Shown: positions 18,555 to 27,817, numbered from the stretch's first letter. The stretch: DNA of 64,000 nt from OLB9 sp041392785 (GCA_041392785.1 JAWKLK010000006.1:124001-188000); one strand, 5' to 3'. A program made the numbers and translations. The notes: generated from the sequence alone by a model not told the origin.

Positions 18555-19343
18555 ATGTTCGAACCACACATCATTGAATCAGAGCTAAAGCTGAAAATGG
18601 ATGCGTTGTTTGCTTATCGACATTTTCCTACTATTATTGGTCCCTCGTATAACGAAAACAATGATTTTGTAAAACGTCTATATCAACTGCAAGCAAGTAT
18701 TTACCATCTGGACGCTCATTTAGAGGCACATTGGAACACATCTGAAAACGCATTACATTTTCATTGGACTAATATGCAACAACATCTGACTGCATTTGGT
18801 ATATCAGAAAATGATGTAGAAAACTATTTGAGCCATATTGCGAAGTATCAAAAACACGAATTAGACTTGCGGAAAGGAATTTTTCCTATGAAGTATGATA
18901 TGGAATATTTTTACTTTTACAAATCATGTGATGTCAAACTATTGCGCAGATTGATATATGAACTATGGCTAGATGATTCGAAACAATTTGGTTCGCTGTC
19001 TGACTGGAGATATTTTGATCTCATCACAGAAGTAAATGATGATGTGGAAGATATATTTGAGGATATGGATTATATAAATGGAAATAGTTTTTTGCTCTCC
19101 ATCTTAATGGAAGGGAAAGATGCAACATCACAAAAGTTTTTGGATTTTATCGTAAATGTAAAAAACAAAGTCAAAAAGAAAATACACGTCGAGAAAAGAT
19201 CATTTGTACAATCAATTCACAAACTCACATTACAAAATGCTGATACTACGATAGAATTAATGAAAAAAAATCTTACCCTACTGACAGAGGACAAAATGAT
19301 GTCTTCTGAATTATTCAAACATATAAATTTCGCCAAAGTATGA
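18555..19343 (+). CDS. Unknown helical protein coupled to a TPR-AAA+ ATPase
   Basis: This 262-residue protein has no signal peptide, no membrane segment and no motif I recognise. It is rich in Leu, Lys, Glu, His and aromatic residues and looks all-helical, with acidic stretches (EVNDDVEDIFEDMDYING) and a basic helix (VKNKVKKKIHVEKRS). Its stop overlaps the start of the next gene by ATGA, so the two are translationally coupled and probably act in one complex. The position directly after MoxR and DUF58 suggests a substrate adaptor or client of the AAA+ protein, which is inference only. Confidence 0.7.
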   Translation: MFEPHIIESELKLKMDALFAYRHFPTIIGPSYNENNDFVKRLYQLQASIYHLDAHLEAHWNTSENALHFHWTNMQQHLTAFGISENDVENYLSHIAKYQKHELDLRKGIFPMKYDMEYFYFYKSCDVKLLRRLIYELWLDDSKQFGSLSDWRYFDLITEVNDDVEDIFEDMDYINGNSFLLSILMEGKDATSQKFLDFIVNVKNKVKKKIHVEKRSFVQSIHKLTLQNADTTIELMKKNLTLLTEDKMMSSELFKHINFAKV

Positions 19344-20668
19344 CCACACAAGAGATAGAATCACTTCGCGAAGCACTAGATAAATCTCCTGAAAACATCC
19401 CATTAAGATTGATTTTAGGCACAAAATTGCTACAATTTGGACAATATGAAGCTGCTGAAACGGAATTCCAAATAGTATTACAATATGAAAAATCAAATGT
19501 TAAAGCCCAAGAAGGTTTAGCGGAATGTTATTTCAGGCGCGGAAGATTTTCTGGAGTCATCGTGATAGCAGAAGATTTGATCGAAAATGGAAAAGCCTCA
19601 GAAAAATTGATGGTCATGTGTGCTAAATCATTTCTTAGGGAGAAGTCAGATGACGATGCTCAAAGAATTTATGAACTGATTTTGGACGCTAATCCAGATT
19701 TTGAAGATAGGGAATTGGATGAGGTATTGAGATTGCCTTTTGATTTTGACATGGAAGATGATGAAAATTTTGATTTCGAATTTAATGGGCCTGAAGACAA
19801 AGATTTCATTATGCAAAAACCACCTATCAATTTTGATGATGTGGGTGGAATGGAAGAGTTGAAGGAGCAGATAGAACTCAAAATTATTAAACCTATAGAA
19901 AACGCCCAACTATTCGAAGTTTATGGGAAGAAAGTAGGTGGTAGCATCCTTTTATATGGGCCTCCTGGCTGTGGCAAGACTTATATAGCACGAGCAACAG
20001 CTGGGCAAATAAATGCAAATTTTATCAATGTTGGGATAAGTGACATTTTGGATATGTGGAATGGAAGGAGTGAAAAAAACCTTTCATATATTTTTGATGT
20101 CGCAAGGCGTAATGCACCTTGTGTTATTTTTTTCGATGAAATTGATGCATTAGGTGCCAATAGAGCAGACATGAAAAATGTAGCAGGGAGGAATATAGTA
20201 AGTCAATTATTGGCAGAGTTGGACAGTGTTCAAACATCAAATGATGGTATCCTAGTCATGGGGGCAACGAATGCACCTTGGCACCTTGACCCTGCTTTCA
20301 GAAGACCAGGTAGATTTGACAAAATATTATTTATCCCTCCACCTGACGCTCACAGCAAGGAGAAGATATTATCTATTTTACTTAGAAATAAACCTGTTGA
20401 CAACATTGATATTCCTAAGGTTTTGCAAAATACCAAAGACTTTTCAGGTGCTGATTTGGTTTTGATGTTGGATATCGCAATAGAACGAAAACTGAAAGAC
20501 GCTATGAAGTCTGGAGTACCCTCTCCTATCACCACAAATGATCTCATTCATGCAAAAAATCAGATGCATGCCAGCACATTAGAGTGGTTTAATGCCGCAG
20601 AAAATTATGCGTCAAATTCTAATGAAAGTGGAATATTCAACGAAATATTAAAGTACAAAAAACATTAA
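19340..20668 (+). CDS. TPR-AAA+ ATPase (classical Cdc48/katanin-like AAA clade)
   Basis: The 442-residue protein has two to three TPR repeats in residues 1-125 (LGTKLLQFGQYEAAETEF, LAECYFRRGRF). An acidic linker (about 135-160) is followed by a classical AAA module: DDVGGMEELKEQI, Walker A GPPGCGKT (about 207-214), Walker B CVIFFDEIDALG (about 260) and the second region of homology ATNAPWHLDPAFRRPGRFD with its arginine fingers. Such ATPases thread or disassemble protein substrates; the TPR part would recruit them. Cytoplasmic. Its ATG overlaps the stop of the upstream unknown gene. Catalytic residues are intact. The substrate is unknown. Confidence 0.88.
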   Translation: MTTQEIESLREALDKSPENIPLRLILGTKLLQFGQYEAAETEFQIVLQYEKSNVKAQEGLAECYFRRGRFSGVIVIAEDLIENGKASEKLMVMCAKSFLREKSDDDAQRIYELILDANPDFEDRELDEVLRLPFDFDMEDDENFDFEFNGPEDKDFIMQKPPINFDDVGGMEELKEQIELKIIKPIENAQLFEVYGKKVGGSILLYGPPGCGKTYIARATAGQINANFINVGISDILDMWNGRSEKNLSYIFDVARRNAPCVIFFDEIDALGANRADMKNVAGRNIVSQLLAELDSVQTSNDGILVMGATNAPWHLDPAFRRPGRFDKILFIPPPDAHSKEKILSILLRNKPVDNIDIPKVLQNTKDFSGADLVLMLDIAIERKLKDAMKSGVPSPITTNDLIHAKNQMHASTLEWFNAAENYASNSNESGIFNEILKYKKH

Positions 20669-20803
20669 TATAATACTGTCACAACACCATTGGTAAAAAA
20701 ATGTGATTTATAACATCCAATTATGTAAATTTATCAATTCTTTCTACGAATGGGAGAATATTTGCTATTAGTATTCCTGCAATACATCTCAATTTTTAAT
20801 ACC

Positions 20804-22894
20804 CTAGTAACTACCAAAGTATCTGCGTAGAAACCATTCTAAAGCAAGCAACGCCAATATCAGGAAGAAAATCCATTTAAAATGAATCGCAGCTTTTGTG
20901 CTAGTCGAGTGGTATAATACTGGCTTGATAGTCGTGTCCTCTAACATAGATTTGACCATGTTGGACAACTGCGATACATGTACAATATCCCCATTGTACT
21001 TCTGGCCAAGTTTTTTTAGCATATTATGACGTGCTGTGAGGTCGACGGCCTCTAGGTCCAAATTTTCTACTTGAAACTTGCCACGTGACACCTCCTCTTT
21101 ACCATTGAACATCACTTTAGCTTCGTATTGATATGCTCCAGCAGGGAACGTACCTATCGATAATGTGTACGCATTTGACGTTTTTGACATGATGTATTCG
21201 AATCGCTTATCATCTTGATCTTTGATGGAGAGTTTTACATCTGGTTCGTTGATAAGATCGTAACTTTCGTTGTATAACTGACCATCAAACTGTATGTTCT
21301 CGCTGGTCCGATAGATATTTTTAGACGTTTGCACCCGAAACTTTCTTTTGTCATTCTTCACAGTTGTGAGTTGCACGCACTTATTTACCAATTCATCAAA
21401 ACCTTCATAATTTTGATGTTGTAAATGATCAAACAATCTCCATTTCCACAAGCCTTCCCCAATGATTATCCCAGTTTTATGGTTATTGACTTCTTCAAAA
21501 GCAATCAAAGGATAATCTGTTTTGATCTTTTTAATATTTTGTTTTAAGAAAACTTCAGAGGAAGGTGATGCCACATACTCACCGAAAGGGGCAGATAAAG
21601 GAGGCAAGATTCTTAACAAAGTTTGAGTAGGTTCTGAAAGGATAAAAGCCTTAAAACCTGGATTGAAATCCGGTACAACTAGTTCAGTATTAGCTATACT
21701 GGCTTTTATTGCGACTGCAGATTGGATGGCATTTAATTTTGTAAGGTCTGTTTGTAACCCAACAATGAAGATATGTGGTATTGCATTATCCTTCGTCACT
21801 TTGAGTATTGCATCCACAGGATTTTTTGCTGAAGGTAGATTGTGAAAGAAAACAAGACTGTAATCTTTGACATTACCCGTGAATCTATCAATGACCGAGG
21901 TTGTGACATCATAATTTTTATTAATTGATATCGAATTTTTCAAGGCAGCTATATCCGGATGTGGCGCATTAGCCAAAATCAATATTTTTTGTCTACCATC
22001 GAGTATTTCTACATAAAAATCCCTAGAATTGTTTCTGCTATTGGTGTCGCCGTCTATATTTGAAATGCGAATACGATACCTTCGAACACCAGGTTGTTTA
22101 GCTTCTATCACGAATCCAATAGAGTGAAAAGTTGTCTGGTTTGGAATCTTTACAACAGACTTCTGAAGATTTATCGTAGCATTTTCCAAAACTTCTTCAA
22201 GATACACTGTCATCGCTTCATTTTCCATATTGTTAGTAGCTACTTCAACATTGGCAGTGAACCTATCACCTAAAAATGCAATTTTATTGTGCACTATATT
22301 TTGGATTGCAGCATCTTTTCTTATGGAAGTATCGCCGAGGGCCACAGAATATAATTTACCCGTAAATTGGAGAGGTTGATACAAAGGATCTGCTCCCTCA
22401 TTGACAATCCCATCTGAAGCTAAAATAATACGACTTGGGTTTTGGTCAGTATAATTGTCATTAATATTCTTAATTAATTGGCCTATATTGGTACTTTGAA
22501 AAGTATCTTTGGGTTCGGTTTCGGTCGTGGTGCCAAAATACAATTTTCTTACATCATACTTATCACTAAGAGCTGCGGCAGCATTGTCCCATTGAGTCTT
22601 AAAGTTTTCATAATCTTTTAACCCTACCACTGATGAAGACATATCCTCCGCCATGACGATGATAGGCTTGCGTATATCATCTTTGACAGCTTTTATAAAT
22701 GGAGATAGAAGCAATAATACTATTAAAAAAGCGGCAATTCCCCTGATAGCTGATAACACCCATTTCAAACTACCTCCACCAACTTCCGAAAAACGGTCGT
22801 CTTTAAAGTACAAAATGGTGGAAAAACCTACGCCTACCAAAGCACATAAAATCAAATACCACCAAGGGTACGATAAACTTATTGTGTTAATCAC
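20804..22894 (-). CDS. Membrane-anchored VWA-like protein (BatA-like N-terminus)
   Basis: The 696-residue protein has two N-terminal membrane helices (about 13-30 and 48-68) of the BatA type, beginning with WWYLILCALVGVG. A VWA-like domain follows whose MIDAS-like site reads DMSSS (residues 84-88, fitting DxSxS). A long periplasmic-type region with beta-sandwich character (about 190-640) precedes a final membrane helix (about 672-690, FKWIFFLILALLALEWFL). In other Bacteroidota, MoxR, DUF58 and VWA genes form one cluster; here it is convergent to the MoxR-DUF58-AAA operon, so they may still be partners. A class I amidotransferase-like insert is possible around KILILANAPHPDIAAL. Confidence 0.75.
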   Translation of the reverse strand: MINTISLSYPWWYLILCALVGVGFSTILYFKDDRFSEVGGGSLKWVLSAIRGIAAFLIVLLLLSPFIKAVKDDIRKPIIVMAEDMSSSVVGLKDYENFKTQWDNAAAALSDKYDVRKLYFGTTTETEPKDTFQSTNIGQLIKNINDNYTDQNPSRIILASDGIVNEGADPLYQPLQFTGKLYSVALGDTSIRKDAAIQNIVHNKIAFLGDRFTANVEVATNNMENEAMTVYLEEVLENATINLQKSVVKIPNQTTFHSIGFVIEAKQPGVRRYRIRISNIDGDTNSRNNSRDFYVEILDGRQKILILANAPHPDIAALKNSISINKNYDVTTSVIDRFTGNVKDYSLVFFHNLPSAKNPVDAILKVTKDNAIPHIFIVGLQTDLTKLNAIQSAVAIKASIANTELVVPDFNPGFKAFILSEPTQTLLRILPPLSAPFGEYVASPSSEVFLKQNIKKIKTDYPLIAFEEVNNHKTGIIIGEGLWKWRLFDHLQHQNYEGFDELVNKCVQLTTVKNDKRKFRVQTSKNIYRTSENIQFDGQLYNESYDLINEPDVKLSIKDQDDKRFEYIMSKTSNAYTLSIGTFPAGAYQYEAKVMFNGKEEVSRGKFQVENLDLEAVDLTARHNMLKKLGQKYNGDIVHVSQLSNMVKSMLEDTTIKPVLYHSTSTKAAIHFKWIFFLILALLALEWFLRRYFGSY

Positions 22895-23006
22895 TTGTTG
22901 TTCTTATTGCAAATTTTTTAAATGCATGCGGTAAATCAGTAAACATGAAAATTCTGTTTTTACTGATAAACAATTGTGATAAACAGATAATATAATAAAA
23001 AGATTA

Positions 23007-24281
23007 ATGAATCGATTTTTCTTTGTATTTTTTATATGCCTTTCTTTTGTCGGTGTTAAGGCAAATTACATCATGTTGCCAATGGAACATGACAAACAAG
23101 CAAATCATCTCAAAGCGTATGGCATTACCTATTGGGTCATCAATCAAGGAATAGAAGCGTATTGGATGTTGAATTATAGAGGTGGAAGTTTCGCTTTTCC
23201 TTATGCTAAAGCATTGGAAGCCGAATGCAAGATCAGAGGCGTTTCCTTTGAAGTGATCAGCGATGCTACTTGGATTCAGATTCGAACTGCAATATCTGAC
23301 CCTGAAGTAAATCAAGAAGTTATTAAACTCGAGAAAGCACCCAAAATAGCTGTATATACGCCAGATTTCAATCCACAAGGAAGTAGAATTCAGCCTTGGG
23401 ATGATGCAGTTACCTTAGCACTTACTTATGCTGAAATTCCGTATGAAAAAGTATATGACAGGGAAGTCATGGAAGGCAAGCTCGTGAAGTATGATTGGTT
23501 GCATTTACATCATGAAGACTTCACAGGCCAATATGGCAAATTTTTCGCGTCTCAGGGTGGTACGCCATGGTATAAGCTGAATCAACAAAAAACTGAAGAA
23601 CTTGCCCACAGCCTTGGTTATTCGAAGGTATCCATGTTGAAGCTGGCTGTAGCAAAAAAGATCAAAGAATATGTGGAAGGTGGTGGCTTTATGTTTGCCA
23701 TGTGCTCGGCTACGGATACATATGATATAGCCTTAGCAGCAGAGGGAGTAGATATCTGCGATGTGATGTATGATGGTGATGGTTTTGATCAAAGTGCTAA
23801 TAGCAAGCTCGATTATAGCAAGACATTTGCATTCAAAGACTTTGAACTTAATTTGAATCCACTACTTTACGAGCATTCAAATATCGATAATAAAAACAGA
23901 AATATCACACCTGAATTGGATTACTTTACTCTTTTTGAATTTTCTGCCAAGTGGGATCCTATCCCAACAATGCTTTGTCAAAACCATACTTTGACACTGA
24001 AGGGATTTATGGGCCAATCAACATCTTTTAAAAAATCTCTTATCAAGACGGATGTCTTGAATTTAGGAGAAACAAAATCACAGTCAGAAGTAAGGTATTT
24101 GCATGGCACATATGGGTTTGGAACTTGGACATTTTATGGTGGTCATGATCCTGAAGATTATAGACACTATGTGGGTGATCCGGAGACAGACCTAAACCTA
24201 CATCCCAACAGTCCTGGCTATAGACTCATATTAAACAATATCCTCTTTCCAGCAGCAGAAAAGAAAAAGCGCAAGACCTAA
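23007..24281 (+). CDS. Secreted amidotransferase-fold protein (commonly labelled asparagine synthetase B)
   Basis: The 424-residue protein has a signal peptide (about 1-19, ending GVKA). Its Bacteroidota homologues are, as I recall, labelled asparagine synthetase B, but I see no N-terminal Cys nucleophile and no ATP-pyrophosphatase SGGLDS motif. Instead GGGFMFAMCSATDTYDIALAAEG (written here as GGGFMFAMCSA plus TDTYDIA) looks like a nucleophile elbow of a class I glutamine-amidotransferase fold, with a candidate Cys near residue 233. Other blocks are YDWLHLHHEDFTGQYG and FYGGHDPEDYRHYVGDP. It is probably periplasmic. Divergent from the VWA gene and convergent with ribH (6-bp gap). Confidence 0.65.
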   Translation: MNRFFFVFFICLSFVGVKANYIMLPMEHDKQANHLKAYGITYWVINQGIEAYWMLNYRGGSFAFPYAKALEAECKIRGVSFEVISDATWIQIRTAISDPEVNQEVIKLEKAPKIAVYTPDFNPQGSRIQPWDDAVTLALTYAEIPYEKVYDREVMEGKLVKYDWLHLHHEDFTGQYGKFFASQGGTPWYKLNQQKTEELAHSLGYSKVSMLKLAVAKKIKEYVEGGGFMFAMCSATDTYDIALAAEGVDICDVMYDGDGFDQSANSKLDYSKTFAFKDFELNLNPLLYEHSNIDNKNRNITPELDYFTLFEFSAKWDPIPTMLCQNHTLTLKGFMGQSTSFKKSLIKTDVLNLGETKSQSEVRYLHGTYGFGTWTFYGGHDPEDYRHYVGDPETDLNLHPNSPGYRLILNNILFPAAEKKKRKT

Positions 24282-24287
24282 ATAAGC

Positions 24288-24785
24288 TTATTTTATTTGT
24301 GTTTTAAACTCAATCATCGCAATTGCTGTATCTGCAGCCTCAGCACCTTTATTGCCATGCTTTCCACCAGATCTCTCCAATGCTTGGGTTTCATTATTTG
24401 TAGTAAGTACGCAAAAAATCATAGGCACACTCTGCATAACATTTAGTTGGGTCAATCCCCATGCCACCGATTGATTGATATAAATATCATGATCAGTGTC
24501 ACCTTTTATTACACATCCAATACATATTACAGCGTCAAATTGCTGCGCCGAATGTACCACTGAATGCGCTGCACTTGGCAATTCAAATGTGCCTGGGACG
24601 TCTAAAAGCAATATCTGCGCATCTTGCAAACCAAATGACTTCAATCGCTCCAATGCGCCTTGTTTTAAAGCAGAAGTAATATGGGTATTCCATCTTGCAG
24701 TGATAATACAAATACGAATTTTTTCGATATTGTCCACATTAGCCATCTCCTGACCAACTTCAAATTTAAATCCTTCTGTCGCCAT
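24288..24785 (-). CDS. ribH: 6,7-dimethyl-8-ribityllumazine synthase
   Basis: The 165-residue length and motifs match lumazine synthase, which condenses 5-amino-6-ribitylamino-uracil with 3,4-dihydroxy-2-butanone 4-phosphate in riboflavin synthesis. Visible motifs: RICIITARWNTHIT, LLDVPGTFELPSAA, AVICIGCVIKGDTDHDIYIN with the catalytic-site His, and IFCVLTTNNETQALERSGGKHGNKG. Cytoplasmic, assembling as pentamers or capsids in the family. No other rib genes are adjacent. A hairpin with a T-rich tail lies just upstream, separating it from the TPR gene. Confidence 0.96.
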   Translation of the reverse strand: MATEGFKFEVGQEMANVDNIEKIRICIITARWNTHITSALKQGALERLKSFGLQDAQILLLDVPGTFELPSAAHSVVHSAQQFDAVICIGCVIKGDTDHDIYINQSVAWGLTQLNVMQSVPMIFCVLTTNNETQALERSGGKHGNKGAEAADTAIAMIEFKTQIK

Positions 24786-24793
24786 AAATAAAA

Positions 24794-24819
24794 ATGGCAG
24801 AGGAAAAATTCTCTGCCAT
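24794..24819 (-). terminator. Hairpin/terminator between the TPR gene and ribH
   Basis: A perfect 9-bp stem (24794-24802 with 24811-24819, 8-nt loop) is followed on the minus strand by TTTTTATTTAT. It would end the TPR transcript just before ribH, or act as an attenuator for it. Confidence 0.65.
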
Positions 24820-24845
24820 GTAAGTTTTATATGATAAAATCAAAA

Positions 24846-25544
24846 TCAATCTTTGCCAAATCTTGCCAATAATTTTTCTGCTTCAAGCCCCTCGTTGGTT
24901 TCAGGATAATCATTTAAGATTTCTGTCCATAATTTGACAGCATCTTCTATCTTATTCTGTGAATAATAGTACATGGCAAGTTTCCCTTTATAATGAGGAG
25001 TCAGGAAATCATTTTCAGAAGCTGATGCAGCTTTCTGATAGTAGGACATTGCTTTATCCATATCGCCTAGACCAGCATAAGCATCACCAAGGGCACCATC
25101 TTTGGTCACCTTAGTCACTGCATCGTGTGCTCCATAACCATTGAGGTAATCCACTGCTTCTTGATAACTTCCCATATTCAGATAGCTGATTCCTGCATAA
25201 TACTTTGCAAGATTTGCAGTCTTAGTACCGCTATAATTATCAATAATAGCTAGAAATCCATCATAACCACCACCAGGATTTTCGAGTGCAAGTGCAAATG
25301 AATCTTTAGCAAACTGTTGTTCTGCCTTATACATAGCATTGACAGCTTCCTTTTCTCTTGGTGCTATATACAAATATTTGTATGCAAAATAAAGGGCTGC
25401 AAGAATACCGATACCTATAATAAGGTAAGACAACAACTTTTGATTTTTGTCAAAAAAATTAGGTTCATTGATGATATTACTTCCCTTTACCTCCACAACA
25501 TCAATAATTTCGTCTGATGCTTGTTTATCTTTTCGTGATGCCAT
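24846..25544 (-). CDS. Membrane-anchored TPR protein (YfgM-like)
   Basis: The 232-residue protein has a charged N-terminal tail, one membrane helix (about residues 38-55, LLSYLIIGIGILAALYFAYK) and TPR-type helices to the end: LAKYYAGISYLNMGSYQEAV, DAYAGLGDMDKAMSYYQKAA, YYYSQNKIEDAVKLW, LEAEKLLARFGKD. The topology (cytosolic N-terminus, periplasmic TPRs) resembles YfgM, the ancillary SecYEG/periplasmic-chaperone factor. It is an envelope protein-interaction module; the partner is not known. Confidence 0.8.
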   Translation of the reverse strand: MASRKDKQASDEIIDVVEVKGSNIINEPNFFDKNQKLLSYLIIGIGILAALYFAYKYLYIAPREKEAVNAMYKAEQQFAKDSFALALENPGGGYDGFLAIIDNYSGTKTANLAKYYAGISYLNMGSYQEAVDYLNGYGAHDAVTKVTKDGALGDAYAGLGDMDKAMSYYQKAASASENDFLTPHYKGKLAMYYYSQNKIEDAVKLWTEILNDYPETNEGLEAEKLLARFGKD

Positions 25545-25782
25545 TATGACTTATTTTAAAAAATTCCCGCAAAATTACAATAATTAAATTTATAAATTCA
25601 AAAATAAATAATATAATTTTAAATTTACATGTCATTCAAAGTGAAAGATTAATCCTTTTTAACTAAAAAAGTGCTCACTGTTCTTAGTGTTTGTTATTAA
25701 AATATGACCTGTCGCCTCAATTCTCTGTGCATTTACCAACTTAGAAAGAAAAGCTTACTGTTATGCATTATGGTCATTCCTT
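25545..25782. other. Distal end of the accessory island, no gene
   Basis: This stretch is AT-rich and noncoding. Just past the stop of the beta-barrel gene, the minus strand reads AATGCATAACAG, resembling the ATGCCAACA and ATGCTAATA strings that follow the other island genes. No integrase gene or complete attC-like partner is visible here. Confidence 0.35.
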
Positions 25783-26478
25783 TTATATCCTTATTTCAAG
25801 TCCGAAGTAAATTGTGGATAAATTTAAGTTCGTACCAAAAGAGCTAAATTTTTTTGATGTATCGGTGTTTTTTATTTCCCAACTTCCATTAACGTAATTT
25901 ATTCCACCTGTTTTCAAGGTTGCTCTTATCTTAGAATTAATGTTATACAACATACCTAATCCTACTCCTACTTCCAAATAATTAGCTTTTCTTTCTTGAA
26001 TGACATTTGCGTCTTGGATATCTTCTTCACTCAATAGATTATATTCCAAGTATGGTTGAATATAGAAATTAAATTTACCATCTGGGTTTAATATATGTCT
26101 TGTAAATATCCCAAACCCAATTTGATTAGAGTTATTTTTAATATCTACTGAATCTGGCTGCCCAAATATGTACACGTCCTCTGCCTTATATCTATCTATT
26201 CCATAATCAAACTGCAATCCAACAATTAAATTTGGATTGATTTCTTTTCCAATATATGGACTGATAGTAAAAGTCGTATTTCTTGTATTATTTGTGTTAT
26301 TGGAATAAATTCCTCTTAAACCTGTAATTATGAATGTACCTGAAAGAGGGTAAGTATTGTTTTGAGTCAAAAAATTAATCGAACCACCTAAGATTACTTT
26401 GTTTCCGATTTCTGCTTCTTGCGCATTTACTACTTGCAAAATTGAAATAGCCAATGCAATTAAAATTAAATTTTTCAT
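25783..26478 (-). CDS. Outer-membrane beta-barrel protein
   Basis: The 231-residue protein starts with a signal peptide (MKNLILIALAISILQVVNAQ). The remainder alternates polar and hydrophobic residues in barrel-like strands: VGLQFDYGID, GFGIFTRHIL, FYIQPYLEYNLL, YLEVGVGLGMLYNI. It ends IYFGLEIRI, a typical C-terminal barrel strand. This is the Bacteroidota small OmpA-type/OMP beta-barrel architecture of eight or ten strands. It is the last gene of the same-strand accessory island. No ligand can be inferred. Confidence 0.72.
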   Translation of the reverse strand: MKNLILIALAISILQVVNAQEAEIGNKVILGGSINFLTQNNTYPLSGTFIITGLRGIYSNNTNNTRNTTFTISPYIGKEINPNLIVGLQFDYGIDRYKAEDVYIFGQPDSVDIKNNSNQIGFGIFTRHILNPDGKFNFYIQPYLEYNLLSEEDIQDANVIQERKANYLEVGVGLGMLYNINSKIRATLKTGGINYVNGSWEIKNTDTSKKFSSFGTNLNLSTIYFGLEIRI

Positions 26479-26572
26479 TTTTTAATGTTTTTGATGTGTA
26501 TGATGTATATTATTTTTTATTATTTGAAAGTTGAGAGTATTGATGAGCAAACTGTATTAGCATCTGATTGTG

Positions 26573-27178
26573 CTAATATCCATATTCAATATAAACGTCT
26601 GAAAATCGTACTTTTTTAGGTAAATCAGGTAAATATTCTTTTTTTGCGATGAAACTTCCTTTAAATTTTGCTTTAAACTTTTTAGTATCCAAATCAAAGG
26701 ATATGATTTCTAAGGCATTTTCTTCACTTAAATCTAACTCATAACCAAGTATGCCAACATCATCATTTCCAACACCATAAGTAGTAAAAATAGAATCTTT
26801 AGAAGTTCTATTGTTCGTCAAATTTAAACAGTTTGATATAGGTTTAATTAATATTCTATTTAGAACAATTGATTCTGAGAGTGCAGCATAATTATTTCTT
26901 TCTGGCCAAAACGTCAATATTAGTAAATTGTAGATCGAATCATTCAGGAATCTATCATCTAATATAACACTTGACTCAAAAGGTTTATTAATTTTAATTC
27001 CTTTAGCAAAACCATTTTCTTGCTTTCCTTTTTCAAATATTAAAAACCCTGAGATAGTATCTGTGATTGTTTCTGCTGTTACGCAAGGAATTGGAACTGT
27101 TTTTTGATTCTCATCTTTTGTACATGAAAAATAAAAACAAGTGATGAATGCAACGATTAATAAATTTAAATTATTCAT
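26573..27178 (-). CDS. Hypothetical lipoprotein, island gene
   Basis: The 201-residue protein has a lipobox near residue 19 (ITCFYFSC followed by TKDENQ) and no domain I recognise. The mature part is rich in beta-type segments with Asn, Asp and Lys. It is a single-gene unit: an attC-like repeat lies immediately upstream (27183-27262) and its promoter region sits inside that repeat. A degenerate ATGCTAATA string follows its stop. Confidence 0.6.
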   Translation of the reverse strand: MNNLNLLIVAFITCFYFSCTKDENQKTVPIPCVTAETITDTISGFLIFEKGKQENGFAKGIKINKPFESSVILDDRFLNDSIYNLLILTFWPERNNYAALSESIVLNRILIKPISNCLNLTNNRTSKDSIFTTYGVGNDDVGILGYELDLSEENALEIISFDLDTKKFKAKFKGSFIAKKEYLPDLPKKVRFSDVYIEYGY

Positions 27179-27182
27179 ATTT

Positions 27183-27262
27183 CGGTGTTCGGTATCGGTC
27201 GGCGATATGCAGCGAATGCAGCGATAGCAAATCTGTCCGTCCTGTGCATTGTTGGCATCTGG
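27183..27262 (-). repeat. attC-like inverted repeat between two lipoprotein genes
   Basis: On the minus strand the site runs from GATGCCAAC just after the stop of the upstream lipoprotein to CATATCGCCGACCGAT just before the downstream gene. Its centre (plus strand 27221-27235) matches 14 of 15 bases with the same element in the TIR cassette site (30916-30930). It has no coding content. Confidence 0.5.
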
Positions 27263-27274
27263 TTATTTAATTGA

Positions 27275-27817
27275 TTAATTTGCGAATTTAGCATCAAATT
27301 TTATTTCCTTAGGTCCTGAAGAATAATGAAGATTTAAATTTCCTTGTATAAACCAAGTTCCATCTGACTGCTTTTCACCTTGCATACACCCTGAAATTAT
27401 CCTTTTAAATTCTACTTCTGGACAATAACAAATTCGTCTGAAACTTACAGCCATATTTTCTAATTCTTCGTCACTTACCGAGAAACTATTCTGATTCTCA
27501 TCTATTTCAAATACTAATATCTCGGATATTTCATCATCTGCAACTTCCTTGATTCCCTGTGTGCTTTTAATCATTTGAAAGACAATTTTATCTCCCAATG
27601 CTAATCCGTCATGTTTACTTAAATCAACTTTAGATTTAGGTACTACTTTGAAATTACACTCCCAATTATTAATGCAGTTATTGGTTAAAATACCAGGTTC
27701 ATTTATTTCTAAACAAGTGAAGTTACAGTTTTCGCATGTTGGAATTTGTGTTTCATTCTTATTGCATGCAACAAAAAGAATTGCGCTTATAAGGTACACA
27801 GATATTGACTTTTTCAT
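27275..27817 (-). CDS. Hypothetical lipoprotein, island gene
   Basis: From the preferred start the protein has 180 residues and a lipoprotein signal (MKKSISVYLISAILFVACNK; lipobox FVAC). The longest ORF starts 9 codons earlier, but only the inner Met gives a normal signal. Cysteines are frequent (CENCNFTCLEIN, CINNWEC, RRICYC), so disulfides are likely. No known domain. It begins right after an attC-like site (27847-27873) and ends before another (27183-27262), as a cassette gene would. Confidence 0.62.
   Translation of the reverse strand: MKKSISVYLISAILFVACNKNETQIPTCENCNFTCLEINEPGILTNNCINNWECNFKVVPKSKVDLSKHDGLALGDKIVFQMIKSTQGIKEVADDEISEILVFEIDENQNSFSVSDEELENMAVSFRRICYCPEVEFKRIISGCMQGEKQSDGTWFIQGNLNLHYSSGPKEIKFDAKFAN

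Noticed and set aside
25813..25821. Exact DnaA-box string
   Set aside because: It lies in the coding frame of the beta-barrel gene and is single; taken as chance.
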